Position numbers and translations under genes: made by a program. A stretch of DNA of 60,000 nt from Cristatella mucedo (taxonomy: Eukaryota; Bryozoa; Phylactolaemata; Cristatellidae): NCBI GenBank assembly GCA_009760855.2, contig WPIO01000139.1, positions 126,001 through 186,000 on the forward strand, read 5' to 3'. How positions within the stretch are numbered: position 1 is the first letter of the stretch; each line of letters begins with the position of its first letter. The notes under the pieces are model-generated. The model ran no database searches. It was given only the letters and a program-made list of their open reading frames with translations, and was not told the DNA's origin. Shown one piece after another: positions 57,240 through 60,000 of the stretch.

Positions 57240-57720
57240 TGGACTCCGACAGATTTGTCCACAGTGCTCACTGAAGCAGGAAATTAGCCCAAGGAAGAAA
57301 TCCTCGGGTAAAGAAGACAGTGAGTTATCTAAGGAACCTAATCTATTGCATCAACATAGGAGGAATGTAAACAAGAATGGCAAATCCTACCCGAACGCTG
57401 TGTGGAGAGGGGTCCCCAGACTTCACAGAGCAGGGCTACAGCTTTATTAGGTGGTGTTGGTCATTGGACTACTTGGTGGCACTGGGAAAAAACACACCTG
57501 TATTGCTATAGATTACTTAACCAACTGTTTCTAAAGGTAGACAGATTAAGACCTCGAGGCCACAGGTGCCGATAGTTTTTGTTCGATTTTCTTTACTCTT
57601 AAAACGCCTGATAGATTATAAAAAGCAGCAATTTTGAGTCGGCTGTATTAAGGAATTCTGCAAGCTGTCAAATATCTAAATAGCACAGGCTGCTCCTCTA
57701 AATGGTGGAACGGTATAGTT
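57240..57720 (+). pseudogene. Ty3/Gypsy integrase fragment
   Basis: Plus-strand pieces in three frames follow the integrase order. LDYLVALGKN (about 57456-57485) corresponds to xDxxGPLPxxxxN. IAIDYLTNC (about 57501-57527) corresponds to VAIDYFTKW. NFES (about 57630-57642) and then IKEFCKLSNI (near 57648-57680) correspond to the NFESxLxxELCKLLGI segment after the second catalytic Asp. A possible LHQHRR near 57350 may be what remains of the upstream zinc-binding H2C2. Frame breaks and stops make it a relic. Confidence 0.5.
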
Positions 57721-57724
57721 TTAC

Positions 57725-59780
57725 ACTGGTGGTGAGTACGGCTGAGTACTGCAGCTAAAGTGTGATGGTTGGGCCTTTTTTGCCGCCTATAGTGATGGCG
57801 TGCTGTTCAGCTGAGTATTAACTTACTGGTACACTCCTGCTAGATTGAGGCTAAATAAGGGACACCTGCTATTGTTAGACCTGTTGCCAGGATGACTGCC
57901 ATTTTGATAAAAGCTGAGGAAACATATCGGAGACATGCAAAAAGGGCTTACATATTTACGTTTAGAAAATCTAGCCCTTCTGCACAGATGACAACAAACA
58001 CTAAGCTCGTTTGAAAGCCCTCGGGGTTGCAATGCAACCCGGTGATAGAATGCGGCTTTTTAAACCCTGAAAAAAGAAGCTACTGTCAATGTGGCTTTGA
58101 GCCCCTGATCAAATTATTGGATTGTTGTTAAAACAGTGCTTTTAAATGTGGTTTTAAAGTCCAATCTACACTACATATTAAAGTAGTGCATGCTTATAGT
58201 TTGCTGAAGTATTATTTGTTTTCACGTGGACCTGCATTGGGAAAGACAGCGATTTAGATATTTTAGGTGATGGAAAATATATGACTCTCCGCAACTCTCA
58301 AGATCATTGGTGATGGTCAGAACCAAGGCACTTCAGTACGTGATACCCAGAATAAGTCAGACATTGACGATATAAGGCAGGTCAAAATTAATAATACCCG
58401 CATGAGCTATCTGTTAGGGGTTTGCGACTGTATCCGATTGAGCAAGTCAACTTGGTTTCAGACCAATTTCACAACAAATAATGCTGATTAATTGGTTGCT
58501 ATGGCGTCCAGCTTTAGAAACGTTTGTTTAGCCTTAGCAAGTTTCTAACCAAGAATTCTGCAAGAACGTAAACAAAATTCATGTTTTATGTGGGTGACAT
58601 GAGGTGTTGTTCGATTTTGGGTACTGCGAACCTGTCATCCAGCTGCATGAGTTTGGAGTACTGATTCGTGTTCTCTGGGGAACACCTTCCCTTGAGGCTT
58701 TATTTTGGCTTCCGTCGAACCTGGCATTGTATACTATAAACTGGATTATTTCTGTGCTTTCTTCGTGATTAGTTAGGATCAGGAGACTAGAATAAACTCT
58801 CTCGTTGCCGTGATTTGATGATCACGTTCCATTCAGAGCCCTTTTGTAAGTGGCTGTCGTAATATTGATGTCCTAATGGTTGTAGCCTCTTTCTTTACCA
58901 TTCTGCATTGACTCGCCATAATGTGGGCCCAATTTGAGAGGCTCGCATATTTTATTAGCTCTTCTCGTTTCCTGAACGTTGGCCAGTAGCTCATAATTGT
59001 ATTTTCCTTGGTTTTACAAAATTAGTTGGCAGTGAGGTCGTTCCATGTGAAGCTCGTGTCTATCCGCTCATTCGAAACCATTTTGCGTCAGAGCTTGGAA
59101 GCGTCAGCACAGGGGTAGCTTGCACTAAATTGAGGCAGATAGATGAGCTCCCAGACACAAGAGACGATTAACTCTTCGGTCTTTTGAGTCGTCGAACCTG
59201 TAGGCAAACCTATTTAACGGGAATGCCCTACCATCTCTGGTGACTCTATGGGGTAAGCAAGAAATCACAATGCATGTTAACCCCTCCTATTCTCATTCGG
59301 AAATTTTGAGGTGCAGAGGTCTCTGTTAGGTTGTTGAAGGAGGATAGTGGTCTACAAGTGAGTTATCTGTGTCGAGCAAGTCATCAGAAGATTGTATGCA
59401 GTCAGTCTACCAAGCGATGATAATTAAACGGAAAGTCCTTGGCAGTGGGATGCTTTTATCAGTATAAATAGTAGAAGACTGAAAGATCGACATATTTGGT
59501 AATTCAAAACGGTCAAAGTTCTTAGTCCGATGCTGAGTTCTCCCGTGTATTTTATATCTGTCGTCTTATGTTATTTGATTTAAAAAAAGCACAGTAATTC
59601 TTCGCCTCCTATCAGTGTTCGCTACTGACATGTGATGTACCACAAAAACAGCGTTAGCTCAGATTCCTCTGCAAAGTGATTGGTCTTTTTCACCGGGCTC
59701 TCAGCTTTTTTTCTTTGAGTTTGTAAAGTGGTCACCATGAATTAGTATAGACAGACAAATTCTTTTGCACTAGAGGGACA
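57725..59780. other. Unassigned sequence
   Basis: No recognised frames; the longest is 69 codons at 57823-58032 (minus). A small palindrome (gggttgcaatgcaaccc) lies near 58024-58040. The rest is featureless to me. Confidence 0.45.
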
Positions 59781-59784
59781 AGTG

Positions 59785-60000
59785 ATAATAATAATATTAA
59801 TAATGAACTCGATAAAGCACCCTCAGATAACTCAACCTCTTTCTAGCCACTTTACATTATGCAAAGGAAAACGCGAGTAAATGGTGAGCAATGTCATGCT
59901 TGATAAACAACATGAATAACATAGTTCGGGGTGACATGCATAGGGTCAGATGCCAGTGTGGTTAGTTAGACCGTGCACAGTGTCAGCAGGCATATTGACG
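59785..60000 (-). mobile_element. LINE-A 3' end, continuing past the window
   Basis: An AAT-rich tail (59787-59803) and a mutated hairpin (taaagcacc, then agccacttta) are followed by the 3' untranslated region (gtgagcaatgtcatgcttg, gtgacatgcatagggtcag). Similarity to 37090-37240 continues up to the last base, so the copy extends beyond the window. Confidence 0.9.

Noticed and set aside
1-60000. CRISPR arrays, prokaryotic operons, phage or plasmid features
   Set aside because: No regularly spaced identical repeats, no long adjacent frames and no ribosome-binding pattern; the repeat content is that of an animal genome.

Overview
The window looks like repeat-rich, gene-poor animal nuclear DNA. 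There is no prokaryotic gene layout: no long adjacent frames, no ribosome-binding sites and no operons. What can be recognised is dominated by relics of non-LTR retrotransposons of the CR1/L2 type, which are typical of metazoans, plus Ty3/Gypsy pol relics, tRNA-headed SINE-like repeats and microsatellites. An invertebrate host is my best guess; I cannot name the species.

Two LINE families account for most recognisable sequence; the labels are local. LINE-A has a 3' end that folds into a hairpin followed by an (AAT)n-like tail. Minus-strand copies lie at 1425-2275, 3800-5112, 12808-13925, 27365-29960, 37017-40440 (the master copy: endonuclease, linker, reverse transcriptase and C-terminal region all present but interrupted), 44522-44700 and 59785-60000 (running off the window). 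Plus-strand pieces lie at 11068-11425, 15297-15365, 20841-21265, 36140-36870, 40640-40850, 45625-46745 and 49807-50450. LINE-B ends in a different sequence (near GTACATTACAT in the element sense). It occurs at 18590-19385, 23177-25000 (the best preserved reverse transcriptase in the window, with only two in-frame stops), 33830-35075 (plus strand), 51165-52550 and 52785-55710 (reaching the endonuclease). A further reverse-transcriptase scrap at 26215-26560 may be a third lineage.

Two Ty3/Gypsy pol relics can be followed. A minus-strand set has RT and RNase H at 47640-48420 and integrase at 41480-41665, with LINE-A copies lying between. A plus-strand set has RNase H at 50490-50690 and integrase at 57240-57720, with two LINE-B copies lying between. 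Both are heavily broken.

The most interesting biology is a LINE/SINE partnership. Two short repeats (15389-15545 and 56320-56480, both minus) join a tRNA-Leu/Ser-like head with polymerase III box motifs to the LINE-A 3' hairpin tail. This is the arrangement expected of a SINE mobilised by its partner LINE. The hairpin arms change together between LINE-A copies (AGTGCC/GGCACT versus AGCGCC/GGCGCT), which points to a selected structure.

Host genes: none can be called with confidence. The best lead is a frame at 17563-17817 with a scavenger-receptor-like W-x2-V-C-x12-C-R-E-L-G-Y pattern, in a stretch (about 15.5-18.6 kb) that reads as more GC-rich than its surroundings. Two minus-strand frames at 42811-43498 are unassigned. 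Other points are an exact 125-bp tandem duplication (20591-20840), a 119-bp-period diverged tandem (16953-17180), a 13-bp minisatellite (46283-46360) and several dinucleotide tracts. About half of the window holds nothing I can identify.
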